DNA of 64,000 bases from Trebouxia sp. TZW2008 (Eukaryota; Chlorophyta; Trebouxiophyceae; Trebouxiales; Trebouxiaceae): the NCBI GenBank assembly GCA_002118135.1, contig BDIU01000242.1, positions 125,870-189,869 on the forward strand, read 5' to 3'. This document shows, one piece after another, positions 37,047 through 49,300 of this stretch; position 1 is the first letter of the stretch, and every line of letters begins with the position of its first letter. The notes under the pieces are model-generated. The model was not told the DNA's origin. It searched no databases and was given only the letters and a program-made list of their open reading frames with translations. Made by a program: the position numbers and the translations under genes.

Positions 37047-37783
37047 CAAAGTGCTTCAGGGTCCACGTGTGCTGCGCGTTGAGGCCTCCCATAACAGCGT
37101 TGCAAGATTCTGGGAAATACCAATTGGCCAAGTGGTGAGCCACTACCGTAATCACGCGTTTTGCGCTGAATACAGCTTTGCCCTCACGTCACATCACGCG
37201 CGTGGCTTTTGCACAGCGCCTGTGGGAAGCTCTGCCGTTTCTTCATGAACCGCTGACGCATGGCAATGCTCATCTGCAGCTGCCTAGGCCGTAAAGCTGC
37301 TGCAGAAAGGCTGATGACAGCTTACAAGCTAGTGCCATACAAGCAGCAACAAAGCACATTGACTTGACATAGCATAGTCCAGACCCATGATTGCATAGCA
37401 AGGCTTGCTTGCATGCTCATGCTGCAGGTGGCAGAGTTGAACTCGAGTCAGCAGTGACCAGGGAAGGTCATGACTCATGGGATTGTTGAGAACACGAACG
37501 AAAACAGGTTTTAGATTGCTCGAAACCGGTCAAAGCATATATAAAGTGTTCATACATGAACGCGCAGACTGTGCGGAAGAAGCCTGACGCACACCAACGC
37601 GTGAGGTCAGGGCAGGTTGTATTGTCCTTCTCGTGACGAAATGCCGTTGTTTCGAACAGCTTCTGCTAGACCATCTGACTCTCGTTAGGTCAGGGTTGGG
37701 TCCACGACTTATTGCGCAGCTGCGAACTGTGTCGCATTTGAGCAGTGACCACACCTTGCAGTATATCTAGGCATCATACACCG
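37047..37783. promoter_or_regulatory. Bidirectional promoter region with a TATA-like box
   Basis: This 740-bp interval separates head-to-head genes. CATATATAAAG at 37537-37547 is a good TATA-box match on the plus strand, about 240 bp before the armadillo start codon. No equally good match was noted for the minus gene. The open frame at 36973-37248 is antisense to exon 1 of the minus gene and not called. Confidence 0.4.
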
Positions 37784-40700
37784 ATGGCACTCCGCGTCCA
37801 ATCCGCCTGCGCTCAACCAGCATGCTGGCCTCTCAAGCTGAGGAGGGTGGCTCGGAGGAACATCCTTACAACCGACTTGTTGCGATCGTCTGGCTTACGC
37901 TCCCACCAGCCTGCACTGGCAGCGATGCGTCTCCGACCCTGCATGGCTGGCAGAAACACTACGATGTGGAAAACCGCCTTGCAGAAGAAGCTTGCTGCTG
38001 AGGACATCCCACAAGTGGAAGAAACCTCACTGTGGACAAGGTTGGTTCTCAGTATCAGGTGAGCATGCCTGTTACTGAATGCAGTCTTCAGCAAATGCAG
38101 AAGGCGCTTGCAATCCTGATTGTGCAGAGCAGGCGTTTGCAAAGTTGAGCAGCCTGACTGATGCTTCAATGTTGACCCACCCAGACCTGATGTGATGCTG
38201 TGCACTGTGCAACAGGTACGGAGACAAAGATGCCATGATCAAAGCCTTGGTGGGTCTCAGTGCAGTTGCACCACAATTCCTGCGCGGCCAGAATGTGAGA
38301 CAACAACCTCAGCAAGCAGCTGACACTGAGACAGACAAAGGCAGCATCATCAGCAGCAGCAGCAGCAGCAGCATCAGCAACAGCAGCAGCAGTGACAGCA
38401 GTAGGCAGTCAGCTCAGATGCAGACAGCTGTGCTGCAAGACAAAGAGACCGCTGCAAAGCAAGAGGTGCTGCTTCTCATGCTGTCGTTGTTGGCAACAGC
38501 AACTGAGGAAATGAAGTTGCTTGTGGCAGGCGCTTTGTTCAGGTCAGCTTCTGAAAACAGACTGCCATGATGGAGCAAGGCAGAGAGCTCATGCCTGCAA
38601 GTTTGCAAACGTGTAAATGCCGTGGAATTTTGGTGTATTGAAACATGCTGCAAGGTTGCCGTTAAACAAGTATAGCCTGCAGCAATGCTACACACAGTAC
38701 AAGTGAACAGTCAGCAAAAAGCAGCACGTGCCGATCTGCTCTGTATCTGCAACAATCCTGTGTGATTCATACGTCATTTATACTCTTATATTGCTCTTGC
38801 CTAGCAAGCATCAGACAGACATACCAATCAAATGCACCATTTACATGATTGTGACAAAGTGTGCTGCTTCTGCAGCTGCCTGAGCAGCTTCCCTGGGCCC
38901 CTGCCACCTGGCACCTTGACAGCTCAGCATCTCAAAATCCTCGCAGCCAGCCTGAACAGCCATCCTTTCGCTTCTTCACCCCGCTCACTCATGTCCAACA
39001 CTGCAGCCAGCACCTACCTGGCAGCTTCTGTGCAAGTCATACTGGCCAAGGCACCTCATTGCAGACATGTATTGCTGCTGTCACCACTTGTGCCACAGCT
39101 GCTGAACATGACACAACAAGGGGGTGGGCACTTGGGGGTTGGGGTTTCTGAGGACGGGTCCCCCAGGGACGAAGAAGACTGGATCAGGGTGCAGTCCAGG
39201 GGCTGGGGTCCTGTGGGTGGGTCCTCCAGGGAAGAAGAAGGCTGCAGCAGAGGCTTACAGCATTTGCTGTGTGCTGGGCAGGCGCACAGTGTAGTCACAG
39301 CTGCCTTGGGTGTGCTGACTCAGCTGGTGATGACTCGTGGGGCCGCAGATCCCCTGGTCCTGCATCAGGTGTGTCAGAGGTTGCACAAAACATGCTCCGC
39401 ATCAGTAGAAATGCATGTTGCCCATTGACACACGCTGAAAGCTGCTGCATGCCAACAGCAAACTTGTTGGGTGTCTGCATGTTTGTGTCAAAGCTGCAGG
39501 CCTGTGCTTGCATGAAGTCATATGATTGTTTTGGATCAGCGCAGTGATCAATACAGAACGAGATTGCCATAGTTGCATTGCTTGTAATAGCAGAAGTTGA
39601 TTTGTCTACTGTTGCTGTCTGAACTTGCAACACCCAGTTCCAGTGCTGCATTGACAGCACTTGTAAAGCATTCATTGATGCCCATGCATTTCATATGTGC
39701 CATTTGTGCTGCAGATGCTGGATGCGCAGGCCATACCAGTTCTGATTGGCTTGATGGGACACCACAGCGGTGCTGCAGACCTGCTGTTTGTCTTGGCAAA
39801 AGAGCAGCAGTGCAAGGATGCTTTTCTGGAGAGCACAACCCTTGAGGCACTTCTGTCTCACATGCAGTCAGGTCAGAGCTGTTTCCTGAGCATTGGCAGT
39901 TTTGATCATTTCAGGCAGACAACATGGCAATGTGGTCATGAAACATGTGTGTTTCCAAGCTTTTGTATGAGGATGATATAGTCAGTCACCACAAGCTCCC
40001 GAGCAACCGCTGGATCACCCATTTGTTCCACACAACCAGGTCTACTGTGACGAGTAGGTGGCATGCCAACATGCATCTTTGTACCTTTGTGAAAGACAGT
40101 GATAATTCAAATGTCTGAACACATGGCTCAGACAACAAGATGATACAAGAACTGCAACCGCTCTTACATGTGCAGTTGCTCGAGTGCTGATCATTTGAGT
40201 CTCTTTCTGAGACTTCAATCTCCTTGAACACAAGTCACAACTGCCTGGCTAAATGATATTGGACTGCTGAGTAACAAGGCAACTGCAACAGCAGCTGCTG
40301 GTGAAGTTGCTGCCATGCTGAGCTGTTCCGTTGCTGACTAAAGATCAATTTTGCTGGAGGATGCATGACCAAGTAATGTTGCATGGCAGGTGACAAGGCA
40401 AGCGCCACGGCAGCTGCTGGTGAAGCTGCTGGGGTGCTTTGGAGGATAGCAACTGACTGTGACAAGGCCAAGCTGGAGGTGACTAAGGCTGGAGTGGTGG
40501 CCCCAGCTGTGGTCATGGTGCAGGCCGCTCTCAAAGGGTCTGAGTTCACAGCATCAGCTACTGAGGTACTGCTTGAGCATGTTTGTTTTCACAAGTATAG
40601 CTGCATCCATACTGCATAGATGCTACATCCAGATGTATTGTGTACATACTGCATGAGGACTGCATGCATGCTACCAATGCACAGCTAATTGCGTGCCTGT

Positions 40701-43700
40701 GTGATTTGTGCAAGACTCTTTGCAGAGCAATACCCTGTACCCAAACCCCTGTGCCGCTGACAACGTCAATCCTGCTTTAGATGACGTAGGGCCAGAAAGG
40801 GGGCAACCACTTACCAAGTGTCTGCAATTGTAGATCAAAACCGGCAGAAAAGAATAGCAATTAAATGGACAGGGATGTTTACACATGATAGGCAGCAGTC
40901 ATCGGCTGCTTGAAGCTGTCAGGCATGCGGTGACGGACTCTTGACATAATCTCAGCACATACTTGTCTATGATCCACAACATTTACACCTTATTGTCAAG
41001 ACAGGCTGCCTTGAATTGGCAAAGCCTTTGGACTTGCCAACTCACCAAAAGAGCAAAGGCAGCCTAGCAGTGTTGATGCAGGATATCATCAACGCAACAG
41101 AGCTGACAATGGCTTGTGGTTGCAGTCCAGCTATTTGATGGCAGTGCTTGCCGAAAACGCCTGCACCCATCAGCTTCTTCTACACCACGACAGCGTTGCA
41201 GCATTGCTACAGACGGTGCACGCCACCTGCCAAGCCCGCACCAGCACGCTTTCTCAAACTCTGGATGCGCCACGTTCAAGTTCAAGTTTGAATTTGAATT
41301 TTGAGCCTGTGCTTGTCTCCCCAGCAGCCAAGCTGAGAGCGGCAAACTCTGCAAGAGTTGCTGTGTCAGAAGGCGCAAACACAGACAGTATGAAAATATC
41401 AAGCATAGCTACTGTAGGGACAGTTGACAGCTTTCCCGCCAGCACCACACAGCCTTGTGAAGATACACCACAGAAAGGTGATGAGACTCGTTTGTCAACT
41501 CACAGCAATGCTGAGGATGCTGACACTGAAGCAATTGACAGCTCCAGCACGACAGGAGGAAGTGCCAGCGGTGAGACGTCTGAAAGTGCTGTTGCAAAGG
41601 ATGGTCTACACAGTGTCGTTGGTGGCAGTGGCAGGGCTAAAGGCAGCGGTGGCGGTGCAGCAGATGCCTCTGCCAGCACAGTAGACAGCAGTGGCAGGAC
41701 AGCAGGTAGCAGTGGGGACCACAGCACAGCAATTGCAGCCAGCAATCATGATCTTAAGCACATCAGCAACATAGTTTCAGCGCAAAGCCACTCTGTTGCA
41801 ATCTTAGGTACAGCACACGCCAGCAGTGGCGAGTCCAGAGCAGATACAACCAGCAGTGCTAGCTCGTGCAGTGAAGAGAACGGCAGCAAGGATGGAGGGA
41901 ATTCAGACTCAAATCCTGCTGGCAGTGGTGCTACAGAGCATAGCATGCACAGCGTGCACAGCAGGCCAAGCAGCAGTCACAGCAGTGGCTTGAATGCCAG
42001 CAGCAGCACCAGAATATCTAGTTTTGGTATTGGGGTGGGCAACAGCATTGCTCCTGCATCGTCAATTCACAGCAGGTTGCTGCAAGCAGCACGTGCAGCG
42101 GCCTCAACACAAGCAAAACAGAGTATCTCTGAGGCTCAGGAGCATGGGATGGCAGGTGAGATATTTGTGCTCACGCTTGTGCTTGAGACTCTGCATGTTA
42201 TGTGCAGACTAGTTCATACGACGGCTAGCCACATGCTCTGTGAGGTTGAGTCATCAGCTTGATGTCGAGCATCACCGCTACAAGTCCAACTGTTGCCCTA
42301 GATACTCAACGCCATGTGCAGGCATGAGAGTCCTGCTGGTTGTTGCAGGGCTGTCTAGCAGCAGCCAAAGTGCCAGGGCTCAGACGGCACTCATGAGAGA
42401 CCGGTTGCTAGTGGCTGCCTCTGCTGCGCTGGTCAGCCTGGCCAGCAATCCTGACACTCATTTTCGCCTGATCAACGAGGGCGCTGCACCAGCCCTGGTT
42501 GCTGTGCTGCAGAACGGTAGGGCAGATGCAGAATAGCTGTTGCATTCAGCAATACACGCACCATGTCTGCATCTGCCATGATGCATACTGAGTGACAGAA
42601 AAATTGACTGTGTGTTACGGCAATAGCATCAAGCTTGCCTCGCTGGAGGTACTTGCATGCTAGATCTTCATCAGCTTCTGCTCCACTGGTCAGCCTGGCT
42701 GGCAATGTGGAAACTGATTTCTGCCTGATCAACAAAGACGCTGCACCAGCTCTAGTTGTCACGCTGCAGAACGCTCAGGCCTGGCAGTGGGGTCGCTTGT
42801 CTGACTTGAGAAGGTGATTCATCAGCCTTTGTTGCAATGCTTTGGAATAGATAGGCTTTTGACCTTGCATCATGATGTCAGCTCCTGTCTCATTGGTCAT
42901 GCTTGATTCTAGTCGTTTATCAGCTTTTGCTTCACTGGCTAGCCTGACCAGCAATCCAGACATCCACTTCCGCCTGTTCAATGAGGGTGTGGTACTAGCC
43001 CTGGTTGCTACACTCTAAAGCAGTAAGACCTTGAGACTTGCAGCAGGGTGAGTCAGCTCATGTATGATTGGACTGTTCATTGGAGCGTAACTGCTCAATT
43101 GCTGGTCTGCAACTCCATGCTCATCGTGCTAGCATCAAGGCTATGCTGCTGTGACTAGCCCCAACCCTGACAAAAACAAAATGTGGGTTCAGGGAGCGTA
43201 AACGCCCAGGCGTTGGCTTGCAATGCCATGCATGCGATGGCGGCATCAGAGACACGCCATGCTGCCGTCTTTGCCAGGGCAGGGGCCATTCCATGGCTGG
43301 TAGGGCTGATCCGCCACTGGCCGTATCACTTGTGTGGCAGGAATGCGGCTGCAGCCCTCAGACAGATCTTACACAGCCAAGACTACCTGGTAAGCAAGCC
43401 CTGTGCAAGTTTATCGAGCATGTTGCGTTCGTCTGTTTTCAGTTTGTCATTGAGCATCTCTGGGCAGCGCTGACTGGAGGTAAGCAAGATGGCTCTCTCC
43501 CACTGCCTGCAGTCTTCAGCCTGAATGCCTGCTACCTTTTGAATGCTACATGCACAAAGAAAAGAAATGAGGGTCTTGGTGTGATGCCCAAGTATCTGCA
43601 GCTTGACGGCCAGACACTGCACTTGCAGTGCAGAGATCACAAATGCAGTATGCCCAGGGAGCCCATTACTGCATGATGACTCACAATTACTAAGAAAATT

Positions 43701-46010
43701 CTAGATTTGACTGTGCAGGGGGAGGCTTGTGCATGTGGGGCGATTTCTGCCTTGGTGGCAATGCTGAAAGGGGGGCATGCTGAGTGTCAGGCTGCAGCTG
43801 CTGCTCTTCTTCATGTGTTGGCTGCTGCCACCAACATCAGCAGGTACAGTGACTTATCTTTGTAATGACTGCTTTGGTTCCAAAGAAAGCTGTCCTGATC
43901 TTGAACTGTCTACTCACAGGTGCCATTGCAGTCAGAACACAGTGATTGGGCATCAAAAGCACGGTCCTTACATTGACAATGTCATTACATTGCGTGTCCT
44001 TCCAAACAGAAGTTGCTGTATCTGGTCGTGCTTCAGTCTCCTTTGCCCTTGAATCCCTGGTCCCATCTCCCCTCCTCCCCTGTTGCAGATCTTAAAGGCA
44101 CTGAGCCTTATTGTTCCCCTTTTCCAGAGAAGAAAAGCTGGGCTGCTCTTGACTACAAAAGCTCTCTGCGTAATCTGCAATAGCATACGTCATGATTGTT
44201 TGCTTCGTCAGGGTCCCGTGCCCATGCTGGACATTGCCATTTGTGCATCAGCTGCAGCAGCTTTGCTACACGCATTGACAGCTCACATCTACTTCAGCAA
44301 CAGAGCACCTGTGTCCTTCTGTGCGTCTGCAGCAGGTTTGCAGTGACAGGTTCACATCATATGTCAGCCTGACACTTCAATCACAACATAACCTGACTCC
44401 TGGTTTGAACACAATCAAAAATCATCTGTTCTGACTGTTGACAGATCTGCAAGCAGGCTATGGTGCTGTACAGGAAGAAAGCAATTAGCAGGGCAGGGCC
44501 TATTTCCAGCCCTAGTATGTGTGGTGAGCGGCAGATTGGGCAAAAGGTAGATGTCAATCACTTTTCTGCAAATCTGCGAGCAGCTTCTGGTGCTGTACAG
44601 GAAGAAAGCAATCAGCAGGGCAGGTGCCATCCCAGCTCTGGTGTGTGTGGTGAGCGGCAGGTCGGCAGAAGGTAGCATGCACGCCGCGCAGACGCTGCTG
44701 CACATGGCTAAGCTCCCAGATCTCAAGGTAATTGCAAATGCCTGCAGCATTGTGAGAAACAAGCACCTTGCCATTGAGATTGTAGATCAGCAGAAGGTAG
44801 TCTGCACACTGCACATGCTTAAGGCCCCAGACCTCAAGGTGCTTGCAAACGCTTGTGGCAACGTGAAAAGTTTGCATCTTGCCATTGATATAGCATGTGT
44901 AAGAAGGATGTATACACGCCGCACAGAGCTTGCTGCACATGGCCAAGTTAGTAGGCCTGAAGGTGATTTCAACAAATGCTGTAAATAGTGGCAGCTTTCT
45001 AAGCAATTAGCACCTTACACTTTAGCTGGCGCACAGCTTCCTCGGAACACGCTCTGCAGTGAGAATGCTGCTGAACAGCTGCCGTATGCTGTAATGTCCC
45101 CAAATATGGGCTGCTTCATGACTCAGATTTGGACCCAAGCTGAGATCTGACAAATGCATGCAACATGCAACTTTGCCTCCCTTTGAAACTGCAGTCTCTG
45201 CAAGCCATGCAAATACTGTTTTGCCGGTTCAAAATGACGCAATCAGAGTGGAACCAAGTCTGCCTTATGTGTCTAGTGATTGCGTTCCTGACCTGGTTCA
45301 AGACTGACCAGAATTCAGGCCGTGTAAGGCAAGCAATTTTAAGCAGCAAGCAAATTTAAGCAGCAAGCAAATATCACTCAAAAACATTGTTTCTGTCCAT
45401 GACGCAATCATAGCCTGATTGCAAAAGCCTGATTGCGTCGTGGAAGTCTTGACGCATACCCCCTGGCAATATCCCTTACCGCAAGCAAATTGACCATCAA
45501 TGTGCCGCCAAAAGCACCACAGTGACCAGCATACAATAGCATCATCAAACGCAACTGCTCATGCAGGTGTCAATTGTTCAGGCTGGTGCAGTTGCAAATA
45601 TCGTGCAGCACTTGAAGACAGCTTTCAGCCCTTGTGGATGTCAACAGACTGGCGTCAAAACAGCACACTGCTACTGTGCTTGCAGCAAGTCAGCAGCAGC
45701 TAGATTGTTGGGCAGACTGTGCAGTGATCAGGTCACTCAAATGCAGCTGTCACGCCATGATCCTGTTGCAGCGCTTCTTCACATGCTAACAGGAGGCTGC
45801 AGGCGCACTGTGGTGCATTATGATTCCGAGGGGAATGAGCTTGAGCCAATTTGCGAGAAAAGCCGGCTTTTGGTGGAGAGTGCAGCCGAATACGCTCTGT
45901 TGAAGATTGCTTGCCACTGTGAAGAAGAGTTCAAGGAGCACATGCTGAAAGTGTGCCTCAGCTATGTGTGGATGGGCCACAACGTTCCAGTAGCACTTAT
46001 GCTGCTGTGA
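37784..46010 (+). CDS. Armadillo-repeat protein with Ser/Gly-rich insert
   Basis: Exons with matching phases: 37784-38058, 38216-38542, 38876-39368, 39715-39871, 40390-40565, 41126-42155, 42349-42516, 43193-43389, 43719-43843, an exon around 44185-44330, an exon ending 44727, and 45567-46010 (tga). Boundaries between 43843 and 44727 are not settled, and the last exon may be split further. The N-terminus is Arg/Ser/Ala-rich and free of acidic residues, compatible with an organellar transit peptide. ARM-type helices are seen in most exons (AIPVLIGLMGHHSGAADLLF, GAISALVAMLKGG, GAIPALVCVVSG, SIVQAGAVANIVQHL). Exon 2 has a poly-Ser run and exon 6 a 300-residue Ser/Gly/Ala-rich insert. ARM proteins are protein-binding solenoids; the partner is unknown. 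Confidence 0.75.
38340..38403 (+). repeat. In-frame AGC microsatellite (poly-Ser)
   Basis: A run of AGC triplets interrupted by ATC and AAC encodes a Ser-rich tract in exon 2 of the armadillo gene. Length polymorphism is likely. Confidence 0.9.
40250..40345 (+). repeat. Upstream copy of armadillo exon 5 start
   Basis: GTAACAAGGCAACTGCAACA and GCAGCTGCTGGTGAAGTTGC duplicate the start of the real exon at 40390 (GTGACAAGGCAAGCGCCACG, GCAGCTGCTGGTGAAGCTGC). The copy has lost the CAG acceptor. Confidence 0.8.
42517..43020 (+). repeat. Two downstream copies of the armadillo exon 7 donor edge
   Basis: The segment from TGGTCAGCCTGGCCAGCAAT through GCTGTGCTGCAGAACG recurs at about 42670-42780 and 42905-43020. 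The first copy stays open; the second contains a stop (CACTCTAAAG). Neither is followed by the original GTAGGG donor. Confidence 0.85.
44440..44560 (+). repeat. Upstream copy of an armadillo exon start
   Basis: TGGTGCTGTACAGGAAGAAA GCAAT-like sequence at 44460 duplicates the exon at 44588 onward, including the following GTGTGTGGTGAGCGGCAG. The upstream copy has a frame-breaking change (CCTATTTCCAGCC). Confidence 0.8.
44728..44970 (+). repeat. Two downstream copies of the armadillo donor edge at 44727
   Basis: The exon end (AGAAGGTAGCATGCACGCCG ... GATCTCAAG|GTAATT) recurs at about 44790-44845 (CCAGACCTCAAGGTGCTTGC) and 44905-44970 (TACACGCCGCACAGAGCTTG). Both lie in the intron before the terminal exon. 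Confidence 0.8.
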
Positions 46011-46393
46011 TGGGCTTAGTCATGACAAATCAATCAATCATGATGTATACTTGCTCATAACATGCACGCATTTTTTGCGCAACATGATCATTTGGGGGTG
46101 TTTCACTATGTCATAGACTGCCTGAATTTCATGGANNAATTTCATGGACATATAGTCATTGCCACAGTGTGGCACATGTGATCAGCCTTGTTGGCTGGCT
46201 CAAGCATATAAAATCACTATCTCTCTCTCTCTCACACTCAGTGTGAACGTAGGTGCTCAGATTTTTGTTGGTCATGACGCATGTTGCTGATGATGAACAA
46301 GTTCAGATGTCTACTGTACATGTGGTGATGTAGTGCAGTAAGAGTTGGAGATAACATTCCCGGGGTAATGCATGCATCTACATGACTCAATTG
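46011..46393. other. Convergent intergenic region with dispersed repeat and assembly gap
   Basis: Only 383 bp lie between the stop codons of the armadillo gene (plus) and the TAPT1 gene (minus). Most of it is the second copy of the dispersed repeat. Two undetermined bases are at 46136-46137. Confidence 0.7.
46062..46250 (-). repeat. Dispersed repeat, copy 2 (inverted relative to 17.5 kb)
   Basis: It is the reverse complement of 17530-17708 with a few substitutions. The sequence AATTTCATGGA is present on both sides of the NN at 46136, whereas copy 1 has the equivalent once. The gap therefore probably marks an assembly join that duplicated a few bases. Confidence 0.8.
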
Positions 46394-49300
46394 CTATTCT
46401 TGTTTACTCAGATTGTTTTCAGATCCCAAGCGTTCAGAACGATTCAGTCCTCTCGCAGACTTGACATTGTACCAGATATCATAGTGCTGCATGTACAAAT
46501 GAGCAAGGCATTTAAGCAAGAAACCCAGAACAGCACAAATAGAACACAAAACGCCCCAGCTGGCTAGACATGCGAAGCATCTGAACAGCCACTGATACAA
46601 CGTTAACTCTGAGAGTGGCTCGCTTCTGATTACAATGAATGTCAAGGTGACTCGCAGGAAGAGACCAGCAGGCCCAAAAGGTTCGAAATCCATGATAGAA
46701 TGTACATTGTGGCTCTGACTTGCAATGACTCGCTCACATACATCCTGCAATGCACAGTAGACTTTGTTGAAGCTCAGTGCATGTATGCAGACATGTCATC
46801 ACTGCAGCTTGCACACCACAGCAATGGATAGCTTGCACAGAAGAATCTGTGCAAGTTGTAATGCAATAAAGTTGATGAAAGACTGTGGATGACAGCCAAA
46901 AGATCTGCTGCATTGAGCAAGGCAGCATGTAGTGCTCAGTACTGCGCATTGCTCTAGTGGCTGTCACTCAGGCTCTTGACAAAGTGCATAGGTGCAGCAA
47001 AAATGTGATCACTCTGCGTGATGTGCCTAAAGGCATCCTGCAGGCATCAGCATTAATTGACTAGGAGTCTAGATGCTTCAAATCAGGAAGTCCAACAAAT
47101 GGCATGTGTCTTCTGAACATCAAATATCACCTTTGTCCACAAAGGGACGGGCAAATGCATTTTACCTTCATAAATTCTCTATATACTCCTGGCCTAATCT
47201 CATTGAACTTGCCCACGACAGCATGCTTGGCTACATCAATGGCCAATTCTGCCAGAAAGATCTGGCCACACTGCCACAGCAGGTCCTGATTAGGCAACCA
47301 GTGCCCACTGTTATCCATCTCCTCTACCTGTTGTCACACGCAAGATGTTAGCTTGGCTACATCAACACCCAATCCTGCCAGAAAGATCTGGCCACACTGC
47401 AGAAGATCGTGGTCGGGCAACCAGTGCCCACTGCTGTCCATTTGCTCCACCTGTTGATGCACACAACTTGTAAGCTTGGCCACATCAATGGCCAATTCAG
47501 CCAGGAAGATCTGGCCACACTGCCACAGCAGGTCCTGATTAGGCAACCAGTGCCCACTGTTATGCATCTCCTCTACCTGTTGTCACGCGCAAGATGTTAG
47601 CTTGGCTGCATCAACACCCAATCCTGCCAGAAAGATCTGGCCACACTGCAGAAGGTCGTGGTCGGGCAACCAGTGCCCACTGCTGTCCATTTCCTCCACC
47701 TGTTGATGCACACAACTTGTAAGCTTGGCCACATCAACAGTCAATTCAGCCAGGAAGATCTGGCCATACTGCCACAGCAAGTCCTGATTGAGAACCAGTG
47801 CCCACTATTACCCATCTCCTCTACCTGTTGTTACACACAACATGCTGGCTCATGTCAAAAACCCCCACATTTTCTTGACATATGAAAATACGACAAAGTA
47901 GATATACAAGAAGGCAAGAAAAGCAGGAGCTATGAGGCACCATGACCAGAGCCTCTGTGAGTAGAAGCAGCCTGAGACTAAATATGTAAGCAACAATTCA
48001 AGCCATAAAATGCCTTGTAATAAGACAAATCATGCACCACACGAATTTCAACATGACAATTCACATGCACAGCCACAGTCATCAGGATGAGCAAACAGTC
48101 CAAGTATACAACATAGGAAGTTGGGCATGCAACAGCATAGACGACCCAGAGATCAAGAGGTGGAAGCGCTGCACAATGCAATCGAATAGCCCATGAAGTT
48201 TGACTTTGGGCATGCAAGCTGACAGCAACATAGTGCAGCGTCTGCAGATAGGCTGTAAGAAAGAGTAGATAGGAGGGGGTAATTGCATGCCAGCACAAAC
48301 AGCACAGACATCACAAGGAGGAAGCGCTCAACAGAGCATCCTGACACCCACAAACAGTTGTGAAGCATGCAATTGCACAGCAACTCATTGCCAGAAATGA
48401 AGACAGATTTTGCAATTGTATAGTGCAAAAGGGTGGATGCTTACCAGCACAAACAGCATGGATATCAAGAGGTGGAAGCGCTCCACAACATCCTGGCAAG
48501 CCAGCTTGAACAGCTTGGAGCTGTCAAAACGCTTCATCACAGTTCCTGCAACAACAACAATCACCATGTCAGGAAATGACTTTGCACTGTTACTGCTGTA
48601 GCCGTAATGATGATGGCTGTAACAGCAATGGTCAGTATGTAAAGTTCTTGTTGACATTACTGTACTGATAATGTTGCGTATAACAGTTCTTATCATGATT
48701 GTGATGAGCACACCTCTTGCTCTTCACAACGTCAATACCACACGCCTAGTGATGCCTAGTGAACATATGTGAGCAGGACACACAGCGGGCGACAGAGCCA
48801 GTATGCACTGGGCACAGCATAGCGCACACAGTCAGTCTTTTCTTGTACATTGTTTCACAGCAAAACCTCTGAACAGCTGCTGCTGGGGCCCGCTGAATGT
48901 TTACAGAACAGGTTCAGGTGGACTTGCCAGACAGCTGTCTGACTCACACTGGAAGTCGAGTTTGCAGTCTCAACCCTTGGAAATCAGTATACAAGAGAAG
49001 TTTGCAAGACCAGCCTGGAACCGAATTTTGGGCAGAGACTGACCAACAGCCTGGCCTACACAAAGGAAGCTAGAGCTGGTGCTGCATGCAAGCAACTCAC
49101 TGAAGCTTGTCCACCTGGTCACCATCTGAGAATCGACCATCTTGAGAATTTGATTAAACAGGGTCCTTCAGGCGTTCAAATCTCACATCATGACCATATA
49201 GACAGCTTTGAGCGTACTTGCTAGATTGAGGCTGACCAAGATTGACACTAAAAGTAAATAGCGACTACAATTGTGACTGAGGCTAGTCAACAGCCTTGAC

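Noticed and set aside
36973..37248. Plus-strand open frame overlapping the divergent promoter
   Set aside because: Antisense to exon 1 of the Pro/Gln-rich gene at its start and without recognisable features.
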